Positions 1-8,450 of a DNA stretch of 28,178 nt are shown here, piece by piece. The translations under genes were made by a program, and so were the position numbers. Below the pieces are notes generated by a model. The model worked only from the letters and a program-made list of their open reading frames with translations. It searched no databases and had not been told where the DNA came from. Where the stretch lies: contig JAHDOX010000123.1 of NCBI GenBank assembly GCA_018434645.1, positions 1 through 28,178 of the forward strand, in the 5' to 3' direction. This DNA is from Synergistales bacterium. GTDB taxonomy: Bacteria; Synergistota; Synergistia; Synergistales; Thermovirgaceae. The first letter of the stretch is position 1, and each line of letters begins with the position of its first letter.

Positions 1-1136
1 TCTTTTGAGGATTCGGCGGAAGAGGGTTTATTACGATCCATTTTGTTATTGCTTTTACGAGAGGATCTGCGGCGTTTTTTCCCGGTTTTCCGTTTGCCGC
101 TTTCTTTTTGTTCAGAGTGAGCATTCCCGCCTTTTGATTCGCTCTCTTCTATTACATCTTCACTATACGCTTTTGTCAGGATTTCAAGTTTTGTCTTTTT
201 CTTTTCTGGTGTTTCCGGTTTTATTTGTATGTCTTCCACAAAATTTTCAGGCTGCTCATTTTCCCAGGACTTCCCTTCTTCCACACATGTCCGGAAATTT
301 TCAAAATCTTCTATTTTGACCAGAAATTCACCTTTTTCAGGGTGGAAGATGCGAACGGAATTCGAAGGTATGTCCACACCTGAAACTATGTAACTGGTTC
401 CGGGTGTTTTTATCTTCGTTCCAGGGTTGGGAAGGTCCTTCCAGAGCTCGCGATATATTTCGTGCTCATAAGCCATGCAGCACATGAGTCTTCCGCATAT
501 ACCGGAAATCTTTGACGGATTCAAGGCGAGGTTTTGTTCCTTGACCATCTTGATGCAAATGGGTTCGAAATGTTCGAGCCAATAAGAACAGCAACAGGGC
601 ATTCCGCACGGAGAAAGCCCCTTGACGACCTTCGCTTCATCTCTTACTCCTATTTGACGCATTTCTATACGGGTCTTGAAAACACGGGCAAGATCGCGCA
701 CATAAGCGCGAAAATCGATACGCTGTTCAGCAGTAAAATAAAAAAAGAGCTTTTTCCCGTCCAGAAGGTACTCTACGTCTACAAGTTTCATGGGTAATTT
801 ATGTTCACGTAGCATTTGCCTTGCGGCAACAAGTATTTTTTCTTCTTCCTCTTCCTGCCCTCTCCTTGTATTGAGGTCTTCTTCGTTCGCAGCACGTATG
901 AACTCGATTTCCTGAAAAGGCGGTTCCCCTCCCTTGGCCTGAGGGTCTGTCGGGGCGCCCAGAACGCGTTTCCTGCAACCTTCGACTTTTTCTGAATCTG
1001 ATTCGCCGATGATCAGAGACAATTCCATACCTCTTGCGGACGAAACAACTGCCTGCTCCGCTTTTTTTAGTAGAAAGTCGGTATCTAGAGCCCCGATGTA
1101 CCTTGGTTTACCAAAGGTCGCCAAATACATGGTCAA
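1..1136 (-). CDS. ricT: PSP1-domain protein RicT (YaaT-like), 3' end outside window
   Basis: Cytoplasmic PSP1 superfamily protein. In Bacillus the RicT/RicA/RicF complex carries iron-sulfur clusters and affects RNase Y-dependent mRNA processing and the sporulation phosphorelay. Seen here: a cysteine-rich centre with Cys177, 181-183 and 194, and the family hallmark ISGICGRLMCC (Cys214, 219, 220), followed by a KOW-like strand region. The visible C-terminal end is a lysine/arginine-rich, low-complexity tail from about residue 340, which continues past the left edge, so the protein is incomplete at its C-terminus. Start: GGAGGG lies 7 nt before a TTG at 1136 and 13 nt before an ATG at 1130; I prefer TTG, but the two differ by only two residues. 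It overlaps the end of holB by 29 bases. The tmk-holB-ricT order is also the Firmicute order. RicA and RicF partners are not in view. Confidence 0.93.
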   Translation of the reverse strand, partial: MTMYLATFGKPRYIGALDTDFLLKKAEQAVVSSARGMELSLIIGESDSEKVEGCRKRVLGAPTDPQAKGGEPPFQEIEFIRAANEEDLNTRRGQEEEEEKILVAARQMLREHKLPMKLVDVEYLLDGKKLFFYFTAEQRIDFRAYVRDLARVFKTRIEMRQIGVRDEAKVVKGLSPCGMPCCCSYWLEHFEPICIKMVKEQNLALNPSKISGICGRLMCCMAYEHEIYRELWKDLPNPGTKIKTPGTSYIVSGVDIPSNSVRIFHPEKGEFLVKIEDFENFRTCVEEGKSWENEQPENFVEDIQIKPETPEKKKTKLEILTKAYSEDVIEESESKGGNAHSEQKESGKRKTGKKRRRSSRKSNNKMDRNKPSSAESSK

Positions 1137-1869
1137 ATTGTGATCCCTCCTGCAATGCTTCGTGTACCAGGTCCTGGATCATAGCCGCTTTGAGGTTCCC
1201 CTTTTCGCTTATCATTCTGACTGTTTCGATCCTTGCTGCTAGTTGATGTTTCCGTTTTTTTACCAATGGGGGAATCCATTCTGACAGGTCCAAAAGGAGC
1301 TCAAAAGGTTTATTTCCTTCCACGGACTCGATCCATTTCATAAATTCTTCAATATCTTCCGGGAAGTTTGACAGACCGCTTGTATTTTTTGCTGGATATT
1401 TGAAGACAACCAGGCGGCTTCTCAGTGTAGGTATAAGATTGTCCTCTTCCAGGAGCAACAGTATTCTCCCTTTTTCCGGCGGTTCTTCAGTTATTTTCAA
1501 AAGGCTGTTTCCCGCCGGGAGAGAAAGCCTGTCACAACCATACAAGACAGCAAACCTGCATGGCCCGGTAACCGGTACCAGCGAGATATCCTCCCATATT
1601 CGCCGACAATCATCAATCCCCGGAGCCTGATCGAAAGAGCCCTTGGTGATTAGATCAGGATGGGTCTTGCCCACCCAAAGGCGGCAGGAAGGACATTTTT
1701 GGCAAGCATTACCTTCAAGGCAAAGAACGAGCCCTGCAAGTTTTTCCGCCAGTTCCTGCTGAAGTGGCTTTGGTGTGATTAAAGCGGCGCATCTGCCTGA
1801 AACTAGTAAGGAAGCTATGTTTTCAAGACTTTTCGAGATATCCGATTTACGGTCTTTTTGTTCGGTCAT
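1108..1869 (-). CDS. holB: DNA polymerase III subunit delta-prime
   Basis: Clamp-loader subunit of the replicative polymerase, which helps load the sliding clamp. Seen: a four-cysteine zinc module (Cys50, 56, 59, 62), a degenerate P-loop region near residues 30-45 without a GxxGxGK motif (as expected for the non-ATPase delta-prime subunit), and the AAA+ segment LLKITEEPPEKG near residue 123 followed by LRSRL. At 253 residues it is short for the family, and the C-terminal collar domain is reduced. Start: ATG at 1869 has GGAG 9 nt upstream. A longer in-frame TTG at 1917 overlaps tmk but has no good ribosome binding site, so I reject it. It lies between tmk (34 nt upstream) and ricT (overlapping), consistent with one transcript. 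Confidence 0.92.
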   Translation of the reverse strand: MTEQKDRKSDISKSLENIASLLVSGRCAALITPKPLQQELAEKLAGLVLCLEGNACQKCPSCRLWVGKTHPDLITKGSFDQAPGIDDCRRIWEDISLVPVTGPCRFAVLYGCDRLSLPAGNSLLKITEEPPEKGRILLLLEEDNLIPTLRSRLVVFKYPAKNTSGLSNFPEDIEEFMKWIESVEGNKPFELLLDLSEWIPPLVKKRKHQLAARIETVRMISEKGNLKAAMIQDLVHEALQEGSQFDHVFGDLW

Positions 1870-1903
1870 TTCCGTGAACTCCTTTTTCACCTGCTCCTTC
1901 GAC

Positions 1904-2530
1904 TCATTTTTCTGCAAATTTTAACATCTTCTTGATGCGATCCAGTTCCACTTTTATATTACGAGCGGTTTCATCCATGGTGCCTTTGGCATCTATCCTG
2001 CGAATCCTTTCCGGTTCTTTTTTCCATAAAGACCTGTATCCTTCCGAAATCCTTTCAAGCAGCTCACGATCTGACTCTATCCTGTCGGGTTCTCCCCTTT
2101 TCGATATGTGCTCCAGAGCTTTTTCTACATCTACGTCAAGCCAGAAGGTGATGTCCGGTTCCGGAAGTCCTGCGGTTTTTATCAGTCTGCGAACCTCGTC
2201 TTCCGGAAGGCCCCTCCCCCATACTTGATAGGCTATGGTCGAGTCGTTATATCTCTCGCAAAGGACTATTTTGTTTTGGTGAAGTGCTGGAAGGATAACA
2301 CGCGTTACGTGCTCGCACCTGTCGGCTACAAAAAGCAATGCTTCAGTCCAGGAATGCAGGAAATGTTCCTTTATTATAAGGTCTCGAAGAGCTTGTCCGC
2401 CTTCCCAACCGCCCGGTTCCCTTGTCACCAGCGTGCAGTCACAGCCGGCGATATCTTTTATGGTTTCTTCAAGGATTCGCGTTTGTGTGCTTTTACCTGA
2501 ACCGTCGATGCCCTCTATCGTTATGAACAA
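1904..2530 (-). CDS. tmk: Thymidylate kinase
   Basis: Phosphorylates dTMP to dTDP in the cytoplasm, the step that joins the de novo and salvage routes to dTTP. Seen: P-loop GIDGSGKST at residues 7-15, the REPGG motif at 38-42, ADRCEH near 69-74 and the ERYNDSTIAYQ substrate segment near 92-102. At 208 residues it has the normal family length. Start: TTG at 2530, with GGGAGG 8 nt upstream; no ATG fits the conserved N-terminus, so a non-ATG start is needed. It follows mlaD by 98 nt, a gap that may hold a separate promoter, and leads into holB and ricT. Confidence 0.97.
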   Translation of the reverse strand: MFITIEGIDGSGKSTQTRILEETIKDIAGCDCTLVTREPGGWEGGQALRDLIIKEHFLHSWTEALLFVADRCEHVTRVILPALHQNKIVLCERYNDSTIAYQVWGRGLPEDEVRRLIKTAGLPEPDITFWLDVDVEKALEHISKRGEPDRIESDRELLERISEGYRSLWKKEPERIRRIDAKGTMDETARNIKVELDRIKKMLKFAEK

Positions 2531-2559
2531 ATTGATGTCCTCCCAGGGTTTAGAGCATA

Positions 2560-2588
2560 TTTATAATTGAACTGTCCTTTTATGCCAT
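2560..2588 (-). promoter_or_regulatory. Candidate promoter for tmk-holB-ricT
   Basis: Minus-strand ATGGCA (2588-2583), a 17-nt spacer, then TATAAA (2565-2560), about 30 nt before the tmk start. The match is moderate (4/6 and 5/6 to the sigma-70 type consensus). It sits in the only sizeable gap of this gene string. I saw no terminator after mlaD, so readthrough from mlaD is equally possible. Confidence 0.3.
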
Positions 2589-2628
2589 GAAAGTTTGAAT
2601 AGCCTGAACACCAGCACTCCAAGCAGCT

Positions 2629-3903
2629 TCAGAACCTGTAAAATAAACCGACGGACTGTCTTTCTTCCGGATCCCTGTCCTGGTATTTGTAGAAAACGCC
2701 CCAGCTTTCTCCTATTTTGAATCGGCTTTCCGCAGACCAGCTTCCTCCAGACTCGTCCCACCATTGGGCGCTAAGCGAAACCGGGCCTCTGGAAAATTCA
2801 TCGTTGAAGGCCAAACCTGTTCCCGCGTATCCGTGAACTGCACCAGCCCAAAACCTGGTGAAATCGGTGGTATAGCCTATCGCGGCCGTTGAACCATGCC
2901 GGTCGCCTATATCCTGTGTTCCCAAAAGCAACGAATAAGGACTGTTTTTCCTTTTGAAAAGAAGGTAGGAATCCAAAACCGCATCACTTTCCGAAAACCC
3001 CGAACTGACGCCATGCACGGCAAGATCCCCCCTTACTTCTATATCGTCCAGATAGGATATTATCCTGTCCGTCTTTTCCAAAAGGACATTAACATCTTCT
3101 ATTGTAAAGGGCGGTCCCTCTTCTCTTTCACCTTCCATGAAACGACGAATGGAAACCGCCATTGACTCCATCTCCCTGGCTGCGGCGTCGACCCTCTGAA
3201 TGACTGATTTGACGTCCTTGCCCGACGGGCCCTCCTCTTCGAATCGTTTTGCCATGCCGTCAAGGCGGACTGAAAAATCCCGTAGTTTGGAAACCGTGGC
3301 GGAAAGGTTTTCCCGGTTTTCCTCAATTACTACATCTATACGCCGGGTCAGTTGCTGGATTGACAAGCTAGCCTCTTTTACGGAATCACCCGCGTCGGAC
3401 AGGAACGTTTCGACTTTAACAGTGGTTTTCGACAAATCCGAAAGAAAATCTTTGACACTCCTGAATGTACTTTCTATCTCTTCAAGGCTTTGACTGGCTC
3501 CTGCCAAAACGTCGTCGAAGGTGGGAGGAATTTCGCCTTTGCCCTTGTCTCCCGGTTTCATATAATCTTCTGATATACCCCTTTTTACATTGACACGCGG
3601 TTCTCCAAGCAGTCCTCCCAGATCTATGCTGAAGTTGCTGTCTACAGGTATGCTTGTTCCTTCACGAATTTCAAGTTCCACCAGCACACCTCGATCCAGA
3701 AGGCGCAGATCCGAAACCCTGCCTGCTTCGATACCGGAGACGAGAACAGGAGCACCCCTTGAAAGCCCCATGGCATCGACAAACTCTACTTCCAGCTTGT
3801 AGCCCCGTTGCCTCAAGCCCCTTCCACCGCTTATGAAAACAAGTGTTCCAAGAAAGACTATCGCGGCGAAAATTGCAATCCCTACACGCATTTCCCTGCT
3901 CAT
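2629..3903 (-). CDS. mlaD: MlaD-type MCE lipid-transport protein with C-terminal beta-rich domain
   Basis: Periplasmic substrate-binding/tunnel subunit of the Mla ABC lipid transporter. Seen in order: an N-terminal membrane anchor (residues 7-25), one MCE domain (about 36-110), a long predicted helical stretch (about 128-288) with heptad-like hydrophobic spacing, and a C-terminal region (290-424) of alternating aromatic/hydrophobic strands and short turns that ends in YRF. A terminal Phe is typical of outer-membrane barrel strands. E. coli MlaD (about 180 residues) has none of this extra half. From the literature I recall that the diderm Firmicute Veillonella has a long MlaD with a C-terminal barrel forming a trans-envelope bridge; this protein fits that plan. 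ATG overlaps the mlaF stop (ATGA) with GGGGAGG 10 nt upstream, so translation is probably coupled. The barrel is inferred, not proven. Confidence 0.9.
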   Translation of the reverse strand: MSREMRVGIAIFAAIVFLGTLVFISGGRGLRQRGYKLEVEFVDAMGLSRGAPVLVSGIEAGRVSDLRLLDRGVLVELEIREGTSIPVDSNFSIDLGGLLGEPRVNVKRGISEDYMKPGDKGKGEIPPTFDDVLAGASQSLEEIESTFRSVKDFLSDLSKTTVKVETFLSDAGDSVKEASLSIQQLTRRIDVVIEENRENLSATVSKLRDFSVRLDGMAKRFEEEGPSGKDVKSVIQRVDAAAREMESMAVSIRRFMEGEREEGPPFTIEDVNVLLEKTDRIISYLDDIEVRGDLAVHGVSSGFSESDAVLDSYLLFKRKNSPYSLLLGTQDIGDRHGSTAAIGYTTDFTRFWAGAVHGYAGTGLAFNDEFSRGPVSLSAQWWDESGGSWSAESRFKIGESWGVFYKYQDRDPEERQSVGLFYRF

Positions 3904-4670
3904 GGAACATTCGCCTCCCCTATCGAGACGAGCCCTGAAGCAAAAAACCTGACCGATTGATCCCGGGATGAAATCCAGGCTTCTTTCGATCCTTTCCAGA
4001 CTATCTTTCCCGATTCCATTAGTACGAGGCTGTCCCCGATTCCAAGAGCGGAAACAAGGTCATGGGTAACAACAAGAGCAGCGACTTTGAATTTATGTGT
4101 AAGCTCATAAACGAGGGCGTCTATATGACGGGCAGTAACAGGATCCAGGCCGGTCGTCGGTTCATCAAGCAGTAATACCTCCGGTTCATGAACGAGTGCC
4201 CTCGCTATGGCGACACGTTTTCTCATTCCGCCGGAAAGCTCGCCCGGATACATGTTACTGACATCCTTGTTCAGTTCGACATGCTGAAGTATGTCGAGAA
4301 CAGCTTCTTTTACCTGCTCTTCATTGGTAACGCCTTTACAATATTGTAATGGGAAACCAATATTCTGTTCCACTGTCATGGAGTCGAACAAGGCTCCGTT
4401 TTGGAAAACGACTCCCAGACGTTTTCTCAACGGAACAATAAACTTCTCTGGCGTTTGAGGCGAAATCTCCTTACCGAAAATGTTCACGCTACCGCCTTCG
4501 AACTTTTGTAAGCCCGCTATGACGCGCAATGTCGTTGTCTTTCCGCACCCCGAGGTTCCCAACAGGCAGGTTGTTTCACCTTTTTGCATCTTCAGGTTTA
4601 CTTTGTGAAGAACCCGGTTTCGGTCAAAAGAAACCGAAACGTCACGAAGGGCTATCACGATGTCTGCCAT
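3900..4670 (-). CDS. mlaF: Mla-type ABC transporter ATPase
   Basis: ATP-binding subunit that powers phospholipid movement by the MlaE permease. Seen: Walker A GTSGCGKTT (38-46), Q-loop VVFQNGALFDSMTV (about 87-99, the form typical of MlaF/Mkl-type ATPases), signature LSGGMRKR (144-151), Walker B VLLLDEP (164-170) and the switch His202 in VVTHD. 256 residues, single domain. Start: ATG at 4670 shares a base with the mlaE stop (TGATG); a TTG one codon earlier is possible. Its 3' end overlaps mlaD by 4 bases. The tight mlaE-mlaF-mlaD packing supports one complex in the inner membrane. MlaA, MlaB and MlaC homologues are not in this window. Confidence 0.95.
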   Translation of the reverse strand: MADIVIALRDVSVSFDRNRVLHKVNLKMQKGETTCLLGTSGCGKTTTLRVIAGLQKFEGGSVNIFGKEISPQTPEKFIVPLRKRLGVVFQNGALFDSMTVEQNIGFPLQYCKGVTNEEQVKEAVLDILQHVELNKDVSNMYPGELSGGMRKRVAIARALVHEPEVLLLDEPTTGLDPVTARHIDALVYELTHKFKVAALVVTHDLVSALGIGDSLVLMESGKIVWKGSKEAWISSRDQSVRFFASGLVSIGEANVP

Positions 4671-5446
4671 CAAGCCTCACCACCGAAAAGAAAAGCGGAA
4701 AGGATATAGTTAAAAACGAGTATCAGCATGTTTCCCCATACAACTGCACGAGTCGTGGCCTCTCCAACACCCTTGGCTCCTTTTGTCGCCATGAAACCCT
4801 GTGAACAGGCCGAAGCGGAAATGAGACCACCGAAGACAAACGCCTTTAACAATCCCCCCCAGACATCGGACGGGTCCATAAGCGCCTCGATGGACCGCCT
4901 GAAAATATGCAGATTGACACCGTGAGCCGCTACGTAAACGGCACCGCCTCCGATGCCTATGAAAAACGAAAAGGCCGTCAACACAGGGACCATTACCAGA
5001 CTCGCCAAGAATCTCGGAGTCCCCACGAAAACTACTTCGTCCAATCCGAAAGATCGAAGTGCATCCAGTTGTTCGGTCACCTTCATGGAACCTATCTCCG
5101 CAGCCATAGAAGCGCCCACCCTGCCGCAGACGACAAGACCTGTGAGTACCGGTGACATTTCCCTGACAAGGCTGAGGGCGATTACACCGCCTATGTAGCT
5201 TGACGCCCCGAAACGGATAAACTGGTCCAGCGTCTGGACTGCCATTACCATCCCCGTAAAGGCGCTTGTAATTGAAACCACGAGAATCGATTTGACGCCT
5301 ATTCGCTCCAACTGCTCGAAAAGATCCTTGCGACTCCAGGTTCCCGCAAGGATTCCTGTAATTATTTTCCCGGAAAAAACGCCGTAAGCTCCAAGGGTGT
5401 TGAGAAGCTCGATAGCCTGTCGTCCTGCCAATGCAAAAAAATGCAC
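4670..5446 (-). CDS. mlaE: Mla-type ABC transporter permease
   Basis: Inner-membrane permease of the MlaEFD lipid transporter. Seen: an amphipathic N-terminus, then about five hydrophobic segments, with the family-typical EIGSMKVTEQLDAL motif in the middle (about 135-150), which contacts the ATPase, and a final membrane helix near 230-250. 258 residues. Start: GTG at 5446 has a strong GGAAGGAG 7 nt upstream. A TTG seven codons earlier (5467) would overlap the upstream gene's stop but has only a badly spaced GAGG, so I chose GTG. It follows the S55-type gene by 17 nt and overlaps mlaF by one base. Confidence 0.94.
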   Translation of the reverse strand: MHFFALAGRQAIELLNTLGAYGVFSGKIITGILAGTWSRKDLFEQLERIGVKSILVVSITSAFTGMVMAVQTLDQFIRFGASSYIGGVIALSLVREMSPVLTGLVVCGRVGASMAAEIGSMKVTEQLDALRSFGLDEVVFVGTPRFLASLVMVPVLTAFSFFIGIGGGAVYVAAHGVNLHIFRRSIEALMDPSDVWGGLLKAFVFGGLISASACSQGFMATKGAKGVGEATTRAVVWGNMLILVFNYILSAFLFGGEA

Positions 5447-5463
5447 GGTTCCGCTCCTTCCCG

Positions 5464-7200
5464 TCAAAATGCCTCTTTCTGTTGGATCAATACCTGGACG
5501 TCCCTGCGAAGGAGGCCATCTACATAATAATTGGACTGATAGACTTTCATCAGACCTTTTTCCATTTTATCTTTCTTTATTTCGCTCAGGAGTCTGTAGT
5601 CCGTGTCTTTTTGCTCCCTTTCCCAGGGGGGTCTTGCATCGATTTCACAATCCAGTTCGACGACGACCTCGTTGTTCCTTTCCAAGGCGTCTATTTCTTG
5701 CAACAATCCTTCGAGACTTTTTATGGTCCTTCGTCCCGCAAGCAGAGATTCCTGGACGGGCTCGTCTATTCCACCGCCTCTGACTACGACTTCGCAGATT
5801 CCCCGGGCTGTCTCCGGGACTGTCAATGTGAAGGTTCTTTTTATTGCTTCTTCACGATATGGCTGCAAAGTGACGGTTATGTCGAAATTGCTGCCAGGTT
5901 TGACCGGTTGCTCCGGAACGGAAACATCCTGGATTAGCAAAACACGCGGTTCGTGTGTCATTTCAACGTCGATTTGAAATCCGAGAGGACTTATTTCACG
6001 AAAAGGGTTCAGTGTAAGCGCTTTAGACAGTTCCCTTGTTTCCCTTAACATATCCTTGGCAATATCCTTATTCGAATAGAACATGTTTGTACGCTGCCAG
6101 CCATGGATCAGCCCCCCGCCCTCCACCATGAAGGCGATCCTGGCCGTCCCTTCCCTTTTCTGACCCCAGGTATTGTCCACTAACCCCATGACCAGATCGG
6201 GTAATATTTCCGCGACAAGGTAGGGATCCTGAACCATGTGGAATCTCTTTTTGTGCTCCCTCGTTGCATCAACATCCCTGAGGGTCACCGAGACATCGAC
6301 ACTGGGGGCAAGCCGTCCGAGCTGTCCTCCTATGCCCTGTGGACGATCCTGGGTTACGATACCGATAATGGAACGGGGCGTACCTATCTTGAATGGTGCC
6401 TGCAGACTCGGAATTATGTCATGTACCCAGGCTTCTGCCAGTGGAAAGGAAACAGCCCCACGGTTCATGAAAGGGTGCGCGAAAGCTACGAACCGGTTGT
6501 CTTCGGAAAAGGCCGTAAGGGTCCCCGTAGCCGCAACCAAAACATCGCCCCAAGCCACAAGGGCGCTTACCGCAGATCCCGGTCTCAGGCTCGGGGTCAT
6601 ATTTACCGGAAGGTTTATCAAGTTTCCCGAGGACGGGAGAGTTTGGTACTTTACGTCCAGACTTTCACCTACACTTTGAGCAGCACGTGTACTCAGCCCG
6701 GAAATCATCACCGGAGACGATATTGTTTCCGGTTTGTTGACTCCGACAGGTAGTTGCAACCCCTTCAGTCCGGGGACATTATCGGGCCAGTCCCAAAGTT
6801 CCATCATCTCTTCTATGGGTGTGACCAGTCCGCGATCGTGATCGCTGAAGTTCCATCCATACCCTATCGCACCCGCAATCTTGCCGTTTATGTAAACCGG
6901 GCTGCCGCTCATGCCGGCGGCTATTCCGCCCGTTTCTTCTATAACTGGTCCTCCAGCCTTTATAAGTATCAGGTGTTTCGGTGTCTCTTCCGAAGGTACT
7001 ATGCTGATGACCTTGACGGGAAAAGAAACGACTTCGGTCCCGCGGACTACAGTATAAGCTTCACCAGTCATCCCCGGTCGTATCTGATTTAGGGGCATTA
7101 TTTCAGCTTTCGGCGTAAAAGCAGTCGCGCCCGGAGCTTCTAAGACAGAAAAGAGGGCAAACAACGCTGTATAAAAAAGAAATTGAAATTTTTTATTCAT
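5464..7200 (-). CDS. Exported SpoIVB/S55-type peptidase-domain protein
   Basis: Predicted secreted or periplasmic protein of 578 residues related to the SpoIVB peptidase S55 family (serine peptidases). Seen: a signal peptide (residues 1-27, basic start, hydrophobic core, possible cleavage after ATA), the serine motif GMSGSPV with Ser98, followed by YINGKIAGAIGY, then GLVTPIEEM (124-132). A second conserved block, AFAHPF, has His242. The C-terminal third (about 400-578) has no recognised domain and contains beta-sandwich-like strands. Start: ATG at 7200 with GGGGAGG 6 nt upstream; an earlier ATG at 7230 would put a polar stretch before the signal peptide. It lies between prfB and mlaE, 17 nt before mlaE, so it may be co-expressed with the lipid transporter. 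Its substrate is unknown, and peptidase activity is inferred from motifs only. Confidence 0.82.
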   Translation of the reverse strand: MNKKFQFLFYTALFALFSVLEAPGATAFTPKAEIMPLNQIRPGMTGEAYTVVRGTEVVSFPVKVISIVPSEETPKHLILIKAGGPVIEETGGIAAGMSGSPVYINGKIAGAIGYGWNFSDHDRGLVTPIEEMMELWDWPDNVPGLKGLQLPVGVNKPETISSPVMISGLSTRAAQSVGESLDVKYQTLPSSGNLINLPVNMTPSLRPGSAVSALVAWGDVLVAATGTLTAFSEDNRFVAFAHPFMNRGAVSFPLAEAWVHDIIPSLQAPFKIGTPRSIIGIVTQDRPQGIGGQLGRLAPSVDVSVTLRDVDATREHKKRFHMVQDPYLVAEILPDLVMGLVDNTWGQKREGTARIAFMVEGGGLIHGWQRTNMFYSNKDIAKDMLRETRELSKALTLNPFREISPLGFQIDVEMTHEPRVLLIQDVSVPEQPVKPGSNFDITVTLQPYREEAIKRTFTLTVPETARGICEVVVRGGGIDEPVQESLLAGRRTIKSLEGLLQEIDALERNNEVVVELDCEIDARPPWEREQKDTDYRLLSEIKKDKMEKGLMKVYQSNYYVDGLLRRDVQVLIQQKEAF

Positions 7201-7229
7201 TTGCATCCTCCCCTTCACCCCTGTCAGCA

Positions 7230-8331
7230 TCAGACCTGTTTCCTCCGCCTGAGTTCCGCGAAAATAAACTCGTCGATGTCGCCGTCAATGACGGCTTGCA
7301 CATTACCTTTTTCGAAATTGGTTCTGTGGTCTTTCACCAGAGTATATGGATGGAAGACGTAAGACCGGATCTGGCTGCCCCAACCTATTTCCTTTTTTTC
7401 GCCCTGAATGTTTTCCAGTTGTTCCTGACGTTCCTGCAGCATTCTTTCGTACAGCCGCCCTCTTAGTATCTGCATTGCCACTTCACGGTTCATGTGCTGC
7501 GATCTTTCATTCTGGCAACTGACAACTATTCCGGTAGGGATGTGTGTAATCCTGACTGCGGAATCTGTCATATTGACATATTGACCTCCTGCCCCTCCGG
7601 ATCGGAAGGTATCTATTCTAAGATCTTCCGGGTCGATTTCCACTTCTACATCCTTGGGAAGGTCAGGCGATACGCTGACTGAGGCAAAACTCGTGTGACG
7701 GCGTTTTGCAGTATCGAAGGGGGAAATGCGAACCAGACGATGGACTCCTCGTTCGCATTTTAACAGTCCATAGGCATATTCTCCCTTGATAAGCACGGTT
7801 GCTGATTTTATCCCCGCCTCTTCGCCCTGAGAGATTTCGAGGACCTGGACCTTGAAATCCTGTCTTTCCGCCCAGCGAAGATACATTCTGTAAAGCATCT
7901 CCGCCCAATCTTGCGAATCGAGACCACCCGCACCTGCATGGACATTGAGAATCGCGTCGGATTCATCATATTCTTCGTCCAGAAGCAAAGTGATACGCCT
8001 TTTCCCAAGGTCTTCTCTAAGGGCTTCGGACCTCTCCCGGAATTCTTTTTCCAGTCCGCGATCATCTTCCGACGAGAGCAGTTCGGCAATCGTCTCAAGT
8101 TCCTCCATCTCTTTTTCGTACTGTTTCAACATATCCATTCGCTCCTGGAGCCTTGCCAGGTTACGTGTAATTTCCTGGGCGTCACTTCGGCCCCAGAAAT
8201 CGCTTTCTGACGTCAGTTTCGTCAATTCACCGATTTGTCCTTGCAGGCTGTCGGGGTCAAAGGCTGTCCCGCATCTCACATATACGTGAGCGCAGTTCCT
8301 CCAGTATCGTAGTTATGGGTAAAACAGACAT
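7230..8331 (-). CDS. prfB: Peptide chain release factor 2, with programmed +1 frameshift
   Basis: Releases finished peptides at UGA and UAA codons. The gene is in two frames. Twenty-four codons run from ATG at 8331 to CTT, followed by in-frame TGA at 8259-8257. A +1 shift at CTT-TGA-C moves reading to GAC (8258), after which 342 codons continue to the stop at 7230, giving 366 residues. Seen: the SPF stop-codon recognition motif (about 203-205) and GGQ (about 248-250) in RSGGAGGQYVN. Start: AAGGAGGAG 5 nt upstream of the ATG. The first part alone is too short to be functional, and gene callers that ignore the shift would truncate the N-terminus. It is the first gene of the leftward string and divergent from birA. 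Confidence 0.97.
8256..8262 (-). other. Programmed +1 ribosomal frameshift site of prfB
   Basis: The minus strand reads CTT TGA C, the classic RF2 autoregulation site. When RF2 is scarce, the ribosome slips forward one base at CTT instead of stopping at UGA. The usual internal Shine-Dalgarno just upstream is weak here (GCGGGA). A GAC codon continues the protein as LDPDSL. Confidence 0.95.
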
Positions 8332-8384
8332 CTGTACTCCTCCTTCTGACAGGTGTTCAAACATCGCCGTTTTTCAAGCTATCA

Positions 8385-8413
8385 TTGTTGTCGGTGGCAT
8401 TTCATTATATCAT
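8385..8413 (+). promoter_or_regulatory. Candidate birA promoter
   Basis: TTGTTG (8385-8390), a 17-nt spacer, then TATCAT (8408-8413), ending 37 nt before the birA start. The match is 3/6 and 5/6. Its -10 overlaps the minus-strand TATAAT at 8409-8404, so the two divergent promoters probably compete for polymerase. Confidence 0.45.
8404..8412 (-). promoter_or_regulatory. Extended -10 promoter for prfB and downstream genes
   Basis: The minus strand reads TGATATAAT, a perfect extended -10 element (TGnTATAAT), about 70 nt before the prfB start. No good -35 hexamer is visible at 17 nt, as is common for extended -10 promoters. It overlaps the plus-strand -10 proposed for birA. Confidence 0.6.
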
Positions 8414-8450
8414 CAGCATCGGTTTCAGTTTTTACCAATTGGAGTGACGC

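Noticed and set aside
1869..1917. Longer holB from the TTG at 1917
   Set aside because: No usable ribosome site, and the extra residues are polar and non-conserved; ATG at 1869 has GGAG at good spacing.
6236..6753. Overlapping plus-strand open frames opposite the S55-type gene
   Set aside because: They lie within a conserved minus-strand coding region and show no signal peptide, domain or start site.
8250..8262. In-frame stop near the start of prfB as a pseudogene or sequencing error
   Set aside because: CTT-TGA-C is the known programmed frameshift site of release factor 2, and the rest of the gene is intact.
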